DNA from: Apostichopus japonicus
Taxonomy: Eukaryota > Echinodermata > Holothuroidea > Aspidochirotida > Stichopodidae
DNA: 64,000 nucleotides
Assembly: GCF_037975245.1 (NCBI RefSeq)
Contig: NC_092567.1
Coordinates: 16,549,876 to 16,613,875, forward strand
Direction: 5' to 3'
The notes under the pieces are model-generated. The model was not told the DNA's origin. It was given only the letters and a program-made list of their open reading frames with translations, and ran no database searches. A program made the translations under genes and the position numbers. This document shows, in pieces, positions 36,786 to 51,632 of the stretch; within the stretch, counting starts at the first letter, position 1, and each line of letters starts with the position of its first letter.

Positions 36786-37199
36786 TCTGGATGCATGGTT
36801 GAATCGCTCACAGCAGCAAGGTACATTTAAGAGAGAGCAAAAATCAATAACAACACAAATAATTCAGAATGTGCGATGAATTGAACCTTTTATTTCAACA
36901 TATTTCAACACAGAACATAAAAACTTTATACAATACCAAAAACATAAACAAAAGGTAATATCTTTAAAAAAAATGCATGCCTATGAAAATTTAAGTGATT
37001 TACTTTTGTATTTTCTGAGAAAGTGCATGTACAAAAAGCATGTGGTTGAGTTTGGGGCTTTTCACCGCACTCCCTCAACATGTAAAGGTAGAAGATATAT
37101 GTAAAAGTTCCAACGTAATTAACTGGATTAATCTTCTTAGCAGAATATGGAAGATATATCATGATGAACTTTCAGACTTAAACATGTCTATGACGACTG

Positions 37200-40100
37200 C
37201 TACACTGCAGTTACTTTGTCTTTTTTGTTGGCACGGTAAGCACGAAAATCCCGAATCTGGTTGCACTTCACACCACCAGGCAACTCGTAAACAACTTTTT
37301 GGAAAAATTCCCAGGCACCAAGACATGCATTTTGGCATTCCAGATTAAACACATAGAATGATTTGAAGCACACATCATCAATGGCCTTCATAAATGTCCT
37401 CTGGGGTAGGGCATGTCTCTCAATGATCACAAATGACTGCTGAGGATGTATTTTGCTTCCTCCAAGAAGTAACACATATGGCTGAGGTCTTTCTGAAATC
37501 TTTTGTAAATAGAACTCCAAGGTGATGTTTTCCTAAGTAACAACAAAGAAAGGAAAAAATAAATTCCCATCATAATAAAAAACATCCATGGAACATAAGC
37601 AGTTATTTACATACCACTCATAAAAGCCAAAAAATGTAATTGAAAACTTAGTGATGGTCAACCAATGTCTTCACACCAAATATTAAATACATTTCATGTA
37701 CAGGTACTGAGAAATTGCATTTTTTAAGTTTCCATATTTAGCCTCCCCCCATTCCTACGCATGATATCTGCACTAAAAACAATAGGGAGCATACTTTGAT
37801 CTTAAGGCTACCAATTTGCCATGTATCAACTGAAATTGGTCTACGATTCTTGAGATATCATGGTACAAGCAGGCATCACACACATTATTGCATAGATTCT
37901 CTGAGCCTTTGGCCAAAAAAAGAGGAAGCCAAAGCATTGGATGGAAAACATAGTTCTTGAACCATATCATTTCTCCTGTGGATTATGAACATTCTTATGA
38001 AAAATCAGTAGCTTAATGTAAGAAATTTACTCTCTGACAGGATGGGAATAGTTGATAAATATTCCTCATTCCATTAAGTAAACTATATCTTTATGAATCT
38101 TTTGCATAGTATCCAAAACACAAACCAACATAATAACAAATGTTGTGGGCACGGGGCCATGCAAACTTACACAATGGAAGTCTACAAAAGCTGCACATGA
38201 TTCCTTTACAGATATTCTGCCTCCTTTGCGTCTCCCAGGAAACAAATGTGGTAACAAATGGATTGCAGCATTGTTTCTCTCATCTGAAAAAGCAAGTTTA
38301 ATTAAATTATTGCCCAGTTTTCACATATGGTTATCGTTGAATGTATGGAACATAAGTTTCCTTGATAGCCACAGACAGTCTCGTGTACAACTGAAGGAAT
38401 TACTTAAGCAATCAAAAGAAAAACAGAGACAAATATTGTGCCGACACTCAAAGTGGTTACTTGCCCACAAATCCAGCACCAAATCAGCGTAACACATTTT
38501 TACATTGTTTAATTATATATGACAGTAAAATGGAGGTAAAAATCTGTATAATAATCAGGTACTTGAAGTAAATCAGAATGAAAACATTTAAGACCAAATT
38601 CCTGCACACAAACTCTTAATTATTACCAAAGTAATGCTTAGTATTACCGTTACCCCTCACATGAATAATACCGTTATTCAATGATAAAACATATTCATAT
38701 TATGGATGGGTTAATTGATCGTAAGTGAAAATATCTTCGAAAAATCAACGTTCAAAGTTGTAATTTTTTCAACACTTATTCACCATCTGAATTTAGAGTT
38801 AATTAGATAAGCTTTTTATGTACCGTATGTCATTATGGAACAAGAAGTTTGAGAAAGTCATAGACAATAACACAGATCTCTTATAGTGTACCACACCTGC
38901 AGAAAGTTCATCAAGATTTTTGTCATGTAAGACGTCCTCTTTCACAAGTGTTGACTTGGCATAATTGATTAAGTCGTGGCTCAGCTGAGGCCAGGTTCCA
39001 TAGAACCTTTCTGCTGCTTCATGATACCTGAGACCAAAGTCCTTCTCAATCTGAAATCAGAAAAAAAAATATCTGAAAGCAATACCGAGTAGTGTTTGAC
39101 TAGTTATACATGAAATGAAAATATACAAACCACATTTCAGCACAATATATTTCAGATTTTCAAAGTGATTTGGAAAAATGGTTACCCAAATTTATTTCTG
39201 TCATGCACACTAATGATGTATTTGCCTCAGCTTACAAAATGTGCAAACATTGTCAAAGACAAAATGCTGATGACACAGTAAACAATATAAATAAAAACAC
39301 ATTCAAATGTATCTGTTAGTGTCTAGTTCAAATTGTTACATAATATCTGGTCAACTAATTTGGAATATTTCTACCATCTCTATGAATTCTCTCAATATTT
39401 AGCATTAAATATTTATCTATTTTTACCATTCCTGGATCAAGGAGATGTGGAAATTCTGAAAGTATTTCCCCCATTGTAGAGTTGATATTCCTCTGCAACC
39501 AGTTATGTCTGTATTGAGCTGTTTGAGTCATACATTCTTCCACTTGTTTTGGATCGTCTTGCCAACTGTGTGCCGTAAGCCATTCCAATTGTTTGCAAGG
39601 TTTTTCTGTCTCGATTGAAACAAAAGAGGAAACAACTCTTCAAAAAGCTTCATTGAAAGTCAGTCTACAGCAATGTTAAAGATGAAATGGTGTACAGCTC
39701 AATAATTTTCAATGAGCAAGCAATAATTTCTTACCACTCTCTCGTATTGTGATCCAGCATTAACAAGGTATTGACAGTCTCTTTACCCAACTTGGTGCAA
39801 CCAGAGGAAAATGTTCTAAATAGTCCACATGAAAAAAGAATATATAATTTTCCTGAACATTCCAATCCTCAAATAAGCTGGTATGTTCCCTATTATAAAT
39901 TTGTTAAACCTTTGTAAGCCAATCTGGATATTGAAATATGGCATATAATATGAGAGCTAGTATATTGACATCCCTGTGTGCGACAATATTGTGATATATG
40001 TACTCAATCCTTTCTTTTTATATGGGGTGGGGGTAGCATGTATAAATAGATATTTTAATTTAAACACAAAAATAACTTAAACTTTATTAGCTGAACTAAA

Positions 40101-40495
40101 AAATAATAGGGTTGTTCTTTCTCAATGTGGTTCATCTACATACCAAATATGAGATTTGTCCAAGCTTACTTTCTTTCAGATATCGTGCATAAAAGCTGGG
40201 CATCACATAAAACCCAATCTTGTTTTTTTACTTCCACTTTAGAATTAACTGATGACATCTTCTTTTATTATAACCTTCACCTTGCTATTGTCTGGACAAT
40301 GGTCATAGAAAGATTTGACTTGCCTAGTTGTTTTGCAGGAAGTTCCTTATCTACTTCTGGGGCACTTCGTTTTTGACATATTGTAAACCCTGAGGAATTG
40401 TGCGCGTTATGAATACGTCGAAGATAATTGATTCTGTCCTCCAGCGGCCCAGATGCTGGTCCTGATTTTCTTGAACCCTTGCAGTAGAAAGTTTC
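37200..40495 (-). CDS. Multi-exon gene of unknown function (five exons seen)
   Basis: Minus-strand exons with consensus splice sites: f 40281-40495 (acceptor CTTCTTCAG, donor AAG|GTGAAG), a 39427-39605 (donor ATG|GTAAAA), b 38897-39050 (acceptor GATTTCAG, donor CAG|GTGTGG), c 38171-38283 (acceptor CTTTTTCAG, donor TGT|GTAAGT) and d 37200-37532 (acceptor TACTTAG, stop TAG). Phases a-b-c-d agree exactly. Characteristic segments are LQRNINSTMGEILSEFPHLL in a, ERFYGTWPQLSHDLINY in b, LLPHLFPGRRKGG in c, and SFVIIERHALP and CFKSFYVFNLE in d. They recall uncharacterised, often multicopy fish and invertebrate proteins, from memory only. Exon f does not join a in phase; a weak extra exon at 39736-39816 matches f but not a. 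The 5' end is missing beside the TA repeat. Confidence 0.6.
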
Positions 40496-40551
40496 CTGAA
40501 GAAGTATTTAAAAGCAAAGATAATGGAGTAATAACACACAGTCCATCAGCA

Positions 40552-43380
<2,829 letters not shown>

Positions 43381-43591
43381 AATGAAAATTACCATAACGT
43401 TTGTGATGGCGGATCATCCGCATAGCGGCAAACAATGGTCTATGCAGCGAGCGGCTAATCCTACTATTACTACAGTAACAAAGGGAATACCTAAGCCAAG
43501 GGATTAACCCGGAGAGCCGCTCCGCAGGGCTCCGCCACTGCTCCCCATACGCTCCGCACGACCTTGGCCAGAGGTCGGCCAGAGCGTTACA
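43381..43591 (-). mobile_element. 3' LTR of the gypsy element, partial (211 bp)
   Basis: It matches 51038-51248 over exactly 211 bp with about five differences. It begins, on the minus strand, TGTAACG right after the PPT. The remaining part, matching 50454-51037, is not found on the far side of the Penelope-like element. Confidence 0.85.
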
Positions 43592-43602
43592 CTCTCCTCT
43601 AC
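43592..43602 (-). other. Polypurine tract of the gypsy element
   Basis: On the minus strand GTAGAGGAGAG directly precedes the LTR start TGTAACG. Confidence 0.65.
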
Positions 43603-44362
43603 TTGGCTTACACCATGTGACCCCACATGCTAAATACTCTTAATAGTGCCGTAACAAATAGCAAGGACCTAGACCATTGTTAGCCGCTTTTTACAAACTT
43701 TTTAAATGGGTTACCTCGTGAGCACGAGAATGTAGATGTGAATTCGATGAATGCATTTTAAAAACAGAAAGGAATCACGTTACTAAGATACTGAAATACT
43801 CTCTTCACACCTACTAAGCATGTTCCTAACAAAACAGATAAAAACAATAAAGGCTTCGAAGTTTCTCACCGCTAAAATATCCAAAGGAAAACTTTACATA
43901 AAATGAATCCAACAAAAAAAAATGCGGTTCCTTGGCTGAGTGCGTACACAAATTTACAATAAATGGTCCAATTTAAAAACTCTTTGAGATCGTCTTTTGC
44001 ACTTAAATTAAAATTACAAACACAAAACATTTTCTTTCAGTTTGAAACGCAAATACTCGGCTTCACAATTTTAAAACATAATAGTTGGTAACCTTCCACC
44101 ATAAACTCTTCCGTCGGATTTTCTAGGGGAAACACAGGAAGTGGGACCAGCTTCCGTGTGGTGCTGGCCCCGGACTGCCGACCACATCCGATTGGTGTGA
44201 TCTTACCTGGGCACATTCCGAATTGTCATGCCCATGCGCAGCCCCTTGTCTCCAAAGTAGAAACACATTTAATCCATAACAAAAATAACACGTAGTTTCC
44301 GACATCTTTACAAAACATGAAACACATGTAACAAATTTTTCACAAATTTGGTTGGCTTGAAA
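43603..44362 (-). other. Gypsy 3' non-coding region
   Basis: Lies between the stop of ORF3 and the PPT. No further ORF was recognised. Confidence 0.5.
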
Positions 44363-45194
44363 TCATAGTCCTTCAGCGTGTCGCTCGGTTCGCTGCTCGA
44401 AAAAGTTTTCCCAACCAGCCGCGTTGTTCATTGGGTATCGTGGTGGTGGCCGTGCTCCTGGAGGCACAATTCCGCCGAACGCCGGCTGGTGGGCGTATAC
44501 GGGCGGTACGTAAATTGGTTGTATGCCCCCCCCCCCCGTATGTTTGCAGCACTCTGGTCGGGCAGCTGAAGGTATGAGTGACCTCCGTACGGGCGAGAGA
44601 GTTTCCCTCCGTGTCGAATCCGACGGACGTGCTGCGTAAGGACCACCGTTCATGGAAATCTAGCCCGCTCGTTTCAGTCGTCTGGGAAGCTCTGGACTCT
44701 ACATGGGCCTCATCGGCCTCTATCGGAATACAGGAGTCCCTCGCCATTCGGTAACGCCGCCCTCTTACAACAATTATTTCCCCACGTCTGACCAGAATAC
44801 TTGGGCCGTGTCCTCGGAAGGGGAGATCCGCCTGTATCCCTTGCTCCCTCCTACCGGATACTTCGATGGCAAGGGCGTCATTAGGGTCGGTGTGAACTTC
44901 TAAAACGTCTGAGTCCACAGCAGGGCCAGCTTCCGTGTGGTGCTGACTCGTGCTACTAGCCGCTTCCGGTTGGTGCGGTTCTACGTGAGCACGGTCCGAT
45001 TGGTCGCGCTCACGTCCAAACTCTCTACATCTCCGCTCGTGTCGTTGGCACACGTCCCTACGGTAGAATGTAGCTCCACAGTACCTGCATTCCTCGTCCC
45101 TGCGGTTTCCGTGGGCAGGGCAGCTTGTCCTTTGGTGTCGTCTTAGGTTACTTCGACGCCCAAATGTCATTTGACAGGCTTTACACTCGGCCAT
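44363..45194 (-). CDS. Gypsy ORF3: two-finger zinc-finger protein, frame break at a G-run
   Basis: An extra ORF lies between pol and the 3' LTR on the same strand, where env would sit in a retrovirus-like element. Residues 1-60 hold two fingers of CX2CX12HX4-5C type: CKACQMTFGRRSNLRRH ending TSC, and CRYCGATFYRRDVCQRH ending RRC. A long Glu/Arg/Thr-rich region follows. At a run of about ten G (plus-strand C at 44527-44537) the protein-like frame changes. One frame gives an Arg/Thr-rich tail ending at 44373; the other gives a Pro/Tyr-rich tail (IYVPPVYAHQPAFGG) ending at 44363, which looks more natural. Role is unknown, perhaps nucleic-acid binding; no membrane segment or env signature is seen. 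Confidence 0.65.
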
Positions 45195-45638
45195 CCTTTG
45201 GCATAGAAAATACTCTGTTTTATTACAGCTTCTTATATATATTTTTTTCTTTTGAGAAAACCGTATGTTTACTTTGCAACTCTATGTGAACTAGTAAAGA
45301 CCTGTGATTGAATGTCTCGGGCTTAGCTCCCTCTTACTGTGCAACATACAGGTATTTGGAAGGATAGAGCTCTCTCGGTATGTACTAAGCTTGTGTTCTT
45401 ACATTGTCTATTCCGGTACCGTTGCATTCATTGCATTTTATGTAGCTAGGTTACTCCGGGGTTTGACTTTTATCATCTCTTGCTTCTTTGTCTCCTTCTT
45501 GAATTTCTTTCTTTTAAAGCAACAGCGAATCGCCTGCTATTCAAAGACCCTTTTTTTCCTTCCGGAACACTGTTATCTTGGAGCTGTGTATTCCGAAAAT
45601 GCGAATACAAAATCAAAGGCTTTTACTGCAACTAAGTT

Positions 45639-48600
45639 CTAACGAAACCGGGGGCGCAAGTTGTAACGGCGTCCGGGTGGTTTCTCCTTCGGGCCGGGGT
45701 CAGAAGGGGGCGTCTTACTTGGTGTTTTCGGAGTAGGTACTTCCAAGGTGTTCCTTGGTGTGACAGGTTCCTCCTCTCTGGTGTCTTCTTCGGGGACTTG
45801 CCCCTTCCACCATCCCTTATCGTGGGTGCCTAGGTAGGGTTTAAGCCGATCGGAGTGAACAACCTTTGGCTTGCACCTAGGGTTTTTCCGGATGGGATAT
45901 GTCACATCTGTTAATCGTTTCGTGACGACGTAAGGGCCATCCCATGTGGGGCGTAGTTTCGGGCTCAGCCCGATCTTCCTCGTCGGGTTATAAAGCCACA
46001 CCGAATCACCGGTTTGGTACCGTGTCGTTCCTTTACTGCCCCTGTCGTAGTGGTGCTTTTGTCGGGTCATCTGTTTCCCTAAATTCGTGCGTACTACCTC
46101 GAAACTTGTTTCCAATCTGTAGCGTAGGCGTTCCGCATAACCAATATGCGGGGCTTGGTTCTCCCTGTAGCTTCCACTGAAGTCCTCCTGCAGGGGTAGG
46201 CCCACCACAATGTCCAGCGGCATCTCCACTTCTCTTCCCAGCATCAACATATTTGGAGTAAACTTGGTGGAGTCATGTTCAGTGGAGCGGTAGGCCATGG
46301 TAATAAATGGCAGACTAACGTCCCAGTCTCTCTGATTTCCTGACACATAGTTGGTCAGCATACATTTCATAGTCCGGTTAAACCGCTCCACCATGCCGTC
46401 AGACTGGGGATGGAAAGGGGACGTACGGGTTTTCTCAATGCCAAGTTCTTTACACATACAGTAGAATAACCGGGATTCAAATTCTCTGCCCTGGTCCGTG
46501 AAAACTTCTCTGGGTGTGCCAAACCTGCATACGAACTGCTCCACGAACGTATTGGCAACTGTTTCTGCTGTATGGTTGGGCATGGCGTAAGCTTCGGTCC
46601 ATTTCGTGAAGTAGTCGCTTACTACAAGTATGAAACGATTGCCACGACAAGTCTCAGGGAAGGGTCCAGCCACGTCCATTGCGACTCTTTCCATTGGTAT
46701 CCCAATTCGATACTCCTGCATGGGGCTCGGTTCTTTTTCGTGGGACTTTTCCTTGATCCACACTCATGACATTGGACACAGTGTTCGTAGATGTCCCTCC
46801 GCATATTTCTCCAGTAGACCGGTGAACGTTTCGCTCTACTCCACGTCTTGTTGAAACCTAGATACCCGGCAGTCCTGACGTCATGCAGCTGACCCATCAC
46901 TTCTTTTCGCATGGCCTTGGGTACTAAGAGCTTATAGTTTACAGTCTCCCCGGTTGCGTCTTCCCACCTCAAGTACAGCACATTTTCTTGGATGCGTAAT
47001 TGCTCCATACGTGACCAGAGAAACTTCACAGCGGCATCCTCGCTGGAAATCTCTTCCCAGGAAGGTCGGGTTCTACCACTTTCTAGAATTTCTATTAACA
47101 TTTTAAGTTCTCTGTCTTTGAGCTGCTCCTTTCTGTGGTGTTCTTTCGACCAAGTATGAATTGTCATGGAGTCTGTGGCACTATTTGGTACATGGTCAAC
47201 GTCAGATATTCTGGGTAGCTTCTCAGTGTCACCATCGTTCTCTGGGTGGGGCGTTACTGCCTCCACATCTGCTTTCACGCTCAGTTCGTTTTTTCCAGGA
47301 TCTGTGGAGCTGCTGAGTCCACACTGTGCACATGGTTTCCTCGATAGTGCGTCTGCATTGAGGTGCTTGGTTCCCGGCCTGTGTTCGATCTTGAATTCAT
47401 AAGGGGCCAAACTATCTATCCAGCGAGCAACCTGCCCCTCGGGTTCCTTGAATGAAAACAACCACCGCAAGCTCCCATGATCGGTACGTAGTAGAAACGG
47501 CTTGCCCAGCAAGTAATGTCTGAAATACCGTACAAAGTAAACAACGGCCAGCAACTCTTTTCTCGTTGTACAATAGTTGCGTTCCCTTTTCGTGAGAAGT
47601 CGACTTCCATAGGAAATAACAAGTTCCTGACCAGACTGTTTCTGTGAGAGCACTGCACCTATTCCAAACTGGCTGGCATCTGTGTCGAGTACAAAAGGGT
47701 CCTTATCGTAGGGGTATGCCAAAATCGGAGATGAGGTTAGTTTGTTCTTCAGAGTAGCAAATGCTTCTGCACAGTCATCGCTCCACTTGAACTGCTTTCC
47801 TTTCTCAGTCAGTGCATGCAGTGGACGGGCTATGCTGGCGAACCCTTCAATGAACCTCCGATAGTAGGTTGCAAGGCCTAGAAAGCTCCTCAGGTCTGTC
47901 AAGGTTGAGGGTGTGACCCATTCCGCTACATCCTTTACTTTCCGGGGGTAGGGACTTATACCTTCACCTGATACTACGTGGCCCAAGAACTCAACTTTGC
48001 TTTGGAATAGGCAGCACTTCAGTGGTTTTCAGTGTCAGATTGGCCTCTCGCAAACGCTGGAGGACAGAGCTTAAGCGTTCTATGTGTTCCTCAAATGTGC
48101 GCCCATGCACTATGATGTCATCGATGTATAAGACGGCAACGTCCCACTGAAGGCCAGCAAGAACCCTTTCCATCAAACGTTGGAAAGTGGCCGGGGCGTT
48201 GCAGAGACCGAACGGCATAACTGTGAATTCATACAGTCCTTTTCGAGTAACAAAGGCAGTCTTAGCTCGATCCTCCTCTTTAACTTCAACTTGCCAGTAT
48301 CCAGAGGCTAAGTCCAAAGTGGAAAACCACCTCGACCCGCCTAGGGAATCCAAGCTATCTTCGATCCTTGGAAGAGGATACGCGTCTTTGATAGTGGCAT
48401 CGTTGAGCTTTCTGTAGTCGACACAGAAGCGGGTGGAGCCGTCTTTCTTTGTAACAAGCACAATTGGAGATGCCCAGGGACTCTTGGAAGGTAAAACAAC
48501 CCCTCTTTGTAACATTTTCTCCACCTCCTTGTCCGCAACTGCTTGTTTGTGAATTGGGATTCTTCTTGGGCACTGTTTGATCGGAGGGTTGTCTCCGGTG

Positions 48601-48884
48601 TTGATCCTGTGCTTCACGATATTTGTTCTCCCAAGCTGACTATTGCCTGAGCTGAAAAGTTCAGAAAACTTCATGAGGAAGCATTCTGCCTGATTCCGTT
48701 GGGTATCAGACAGATCGCATCCGGCTCCATCCAACAGTTTCTGAATGTGATCTGGAAGAGAGCTCTGACCTTGGTCTGCAGTGGTGCTCTCAGTGTCAGC
48801 TGCGTCATCCGTGTGGATAACACCGACAGATTTAGGCGTCCGTTTCCCTGGTTCGCAGGAGCCGTCTTCAGAGGGTGAGGACAT
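45639..48884 (-). pseudogene. Gypsy pol: RT, RNase H, integrase; no protease; two frameshifts
   Basis: Three minus-strand frames together make pol. 47991-48884 holds RT: FCVDYRKLND, MPFGLCNAPATFQRLM and VLYIDDIIVHG. 46622-47986 holds VEFLGHVVS-type RT end, RNase H (DTDASQFG, TTRKELLAVV, TDHGSL) and the integrase HHCC region, in which the second His is Tyr (AGYLGFNKT). 45639-46763 holds the DDE core (AMDVAGPFP, VFTDQGREFES, PQSDGMVERFNR) and a C-terminal tail. Frames change near 48020 and 46755. No DTG/DSG protease motif exists between the gag knuckle and RT, so a deletion has removed it. Domain order RT-RH-IN is the usual Ty3/gypsy one. Confidence 0.85.
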
Positions 48885-50398
48885 TCGTACTTGAAATGGC
48901 CAAGTTCACCGCAGTTATAACATTCCCTCGAGGCATTCCTTCTGTTCCTTCGTCCACCTTCTCCACCTTCCCCTCTTTTCACCGACTGTTGCCAGTCCTT
49001 AAGCTCAGTTAAAGTGCTCTTCATCTCCTTGAGCATCTGTACGATCTGGGCCATACCGAGTGATTCTGACTTATCCTCTGGAGCATCTCCCACGACCTGC
49101 CTCACGTTACCCCGTTGCTTCAAGTGGTTTGTCTGTTGTGTACGCTGGAATGACTCTGTTTCCGCTGCAATTGCCACTGCTTCCGCTAGTGATGTTGGTT
49201 TTGACATGAACACAGCTCTTTGAAGTTCCATGTCGTTGAGGGCATTTCTGAAATGTTCGAGTGCAATATCGTCTCTAGCTTTACTGTTAAGTGCAGGGTA
49301 TGCATAACTTACAAGCTTCCTGATAGCTTGTGCCAGCTGTTGGACAGATTCTCCTCTCTCCCTTGTCCTCATAGTCAGCTGAGCTCGGAATAAAGGACCT
49401 TTATGTGCATGCCCAAACCTTGTCTCTAGGGCGGTGCTGAGGGTTTCGAAATCCATCTTGGTACTGGAGAGGTCTGCCAGCGTCTCCAGAGCATCTCCCT
49501 TCAAACTTGCTTTCAAGTACTTTGCCTTTTCACATAGGTTCCACCCATTAATGTCCGAAACACTCTCGAAGTGTGATATGTAACTGTCCCAGGGCTGCAA
49601 GCCGTCGAATTTCTCGGGGAGCATATTTGGTCGGGTTTTGGAAGAACGCTCCAGTTCTCTGGGACGCTGGGAGTGTAAATGCTCATCCCTCGTAAGCTCG
49701 GCTGGGTGCTCTCGATCCCTTGGTGCATATCTCCCAGGATCTTGCAAGTTAACATCTTCAGGAGGGGTATCGTGTTGAAGTGCTCGGGAGTCGGCTGTTC
49801 CTCCGCTCCCCAATCGTTGAGCTCCTGAACCGATTTCTGTCCTCCTCCTCCTGTCTGCAGCTGTGTCATGGGCCCCGGAGGAATCCGGTTGGTTCCGAAC
49901 CCGGTACGGGGGAATACGACTACGATGGAAGTCTACATCCTCCGCAAAGGTGCAAGGTTCCGACTGGTACCTATTACCTTGGCCCCTTTTGCCTGTCACA
50001 GGTGCAAAGTCCGTGTGGACCTGTCTTTGCCTTTCAATTCCACTCCTTTTCTGATGAGTCCCGGTTGATTCCGGCTGGTCTCGGTACCGGTGCTGGAAAA
50101 CAGAGTCCGAATGGTCTCGTTTTTCCGCAAGGACAGTGGGCTCCGAATGGTGCCTTCTACCCTGAATCGGCAAGAATCCTTCATTTATCACATGGGGTTT
50201 GGTGCCTGGTAGTTTCATGTACTTATCACTGGAGGGAGAAGAAATGTCTTCATCTGCATTCTCAACTTCATCGCCTGAATGACTGTCTTTCACGAGCGGA
50301 ATCATCCTCTCACATTCTTCCTTAAGGAACTCTATTTCCTCTAAAATAACCTTTCTACGGTCAGAAAAATGTACGTCAGAAGGTTTTGTACTTGCCAT
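48671..50398 (-). CDS. Gypsy gag with CCHC zinc knuckle
   Basis: The minus frame from the ATG at 50398 (MASTKPSDVHF) encodes about 575 residues; an upstream in-frame ATG falls in the LTR and is ignored. A charged, His/Arg-rich N-terminal half is followed by a retrotransposon-gag region (DSYISHFESVSDINGW, LSTALETRFG, RERGESVQQLAQAIRKL). A knuckle, CYNCGELGHFKYEC, follows at 48887-48928. After the knuckle the frame runs on for about 75 residues that overlap the pol frame and look out of frame, so the true end is unclear. Gag packages the element RNA in the cytoplasm. Confidence 0.8.
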   Translation of the reverse strand: MASTKPSDVHFSDRRKVILEEIEFLKEECERMIPLVKDSHSGDEVENADEDISSPSSDKYMKLPGTKPHVINEGFLPIQGRRHHSEPTVLAEKRDHSDSVFQHRYRDQPESTGTHQKRSGIERQRQVHTDFAPVTGKRGQGNRYQSEPCTFAEDVDFHRSRIPPYRVRNQPDSSGAHDTAADRRRRTEIGSGAQRLGSGGTADSRALQHDTPPEDVNLQDPGRYAPRDREHPAELTRDEHLHSQRPRELERSSKTRPNMLPEKFDGLQPWDSYISHFESVSDINGWNLCEKAKYLKASLKGDALETLADLSSTKMDFETLSTALETRFGHAHKGPLFRAQLTMRTRERGESVQQLAQAIRKLVSYAYPALNSKARDDIALEHFRNALNDMELQRAVFMSKPTSLAEAVAIAAETESFQRTQQTNHLKQRGNVRQVVGDAPEDKSESLGMAQIVQMLKEMKSTLTELKDWQQSVKRGEGGEGGRRNRRNASRECYNCGELGHFKYECPHPLKTAPANQGNGRLNLSVLSTRMTQLTLRAPLQTKVRALFQITFRNCWMEPDAICLIPNGIRQNASS

Positions 50399-50434
50399 TT
50401 TTTTACGAGCTGGTCCAGCTATTCCGTCTTGATG

Positions 50435-50452
50435 ATCCCACCGCTGCCACCA
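50435..50452 (-). other. Primer binding site, tRNA-Leu type
   Basis: On the minus strand TGGTGGCAGCGGTGGGAT is complementary to the 3' end of animal tRNA-Leu(AAG), recalled as CCCACCGCTGCCA plus CCA. It lies one base inside the 5' LTR, in the expected place. Confidence 0.7.
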
Positions 50453-50453
50453 G

Positions 50454-51245
50454 TGTAACGATTTTGGGGGTGGGGGTTGAGATTGGGTAGCGTTAGGCCG
50501 GCAGGTTAGGATCCTTGGCCGATGGTGTTGTATTTTGATTGGCCACAAAGTCGGCGAAATAGCGTGGAGTCAAACACAAGTAGAAATTATCCAAACAATC
50601 CGGGTAAGTATAAAACGGTTTATTTCTGCAACTGACTATTAAAATAAACGTAAATGGACTTCTTCGTCCTAAACAAGGATAAATAAATCAGAAAAACGAT
50701 GAAATACAGCTTCAGAGGCCTGCTCTAAATGGTATTGGCTTCAGGGCGTAAACCTGCCAAGATACCAAACAACGCTATAGACCTTGCTGTTGAAGAACTC
50801 GATTAAGGTGTTCCCTATTTCCTTCGAAAACATCCTTATATACGGGATCTAATTTACATAAACTTACAATGGGTCTCTTTGACTAAGAATGGTTGATAAA
50901 AGAGTGCAGCTTTCCTAAGGTCTGATAATCCCCCCAAAAACGAAATACATTTTAAACCCTTAATAGAACATTAGCTAAAAACATCTGCACCCATCCCACA
51001 TGAATGAATTTTACGATCGTACGACATACTGCTACGTAATGAAAATTACCATAACGTTTGTGATGGCGGATCATCCGCATAGCGGCAAACAATGGTCTAT
51101 GCAGCGCGCGGCTAAACCTACTATTACTACAGTAACAAAGGGAATACCTAAGCCAAGGGATTAACCCGGAGAGCCGCTACGCAGGGATCCGCCACTGCTC
51201 CCCATACGCTCCGCACGACCTTGGCCAGAGGTCGGCCCGAGCGTT

Positions 51246-51248
<3 letters not shown>
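50454..51248 (-). mobile_element. 5' LTR of the gypsy element (795 bp)
   Basis: It starts TGTAACG and ends CGTTACA on the plus strand, so it has inverted TG...CA ends. It contacts the PBS at its low-coordinate side and TA microsatellite outside. Its last 211 bp equal the surviving 3' LTR. Confidence 0.85.
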
Positions 51249-51282
<34 letters not shown>

Positions 51283-51302
51283 AGATATATATATATATAT
51301 AT

Positions 51303-51352
<50 letters not shown>

Positions 51353-51361
51353 TTATATATT

Positions 51362-51411
<50 letters not shown>

Positions 51412-51445
51412 TTTATATATATATATTTATATATATATATATTTT

Positions 51446-51482
<37 letters not shown>

Positions 51483-51511
51483 ATTTATATATTTATATAT
51501 ATTTATATATT

Positions 51512-51542
<31 letters not shown>

Positions 51543-51577
51543 ATTTTTATATATATATATTTATATATATATATATA

Positions 51578-51614
<37 letters not shown>
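51249..51614. repeat. TA microsatellite with TTTATA variants
   Basis: About 365 bp of (TA)n with repeated TTTATA interruptions, turning into (TG)n at 51615-51631. The gypsy element inserted at its edge. Confidence 0.95.

Positions 51615-51631
<17 letters not shown>

Positions 51632-51632
<1 letters not shown>

Noticed and set aside
37773-37970. Extra exon between exons c and d of the 37-40 kb gene
   Set aside because: The frame that fits the phases has stops, and c joins d directly in phase.
45304-45642. 112-codon plus ORF between gypsy pol and ORF3
   Set aside because: It lies antisense to the element and has no recognisable domain; a shadow frame of element linker sequence.
46622-47986. 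Start codon at MGHVVSGEG as the beginning of a separate gene
   Set aside because: It is the interior of RT (FLGHVVS motif) reached by a frameshift, not a true translation start.
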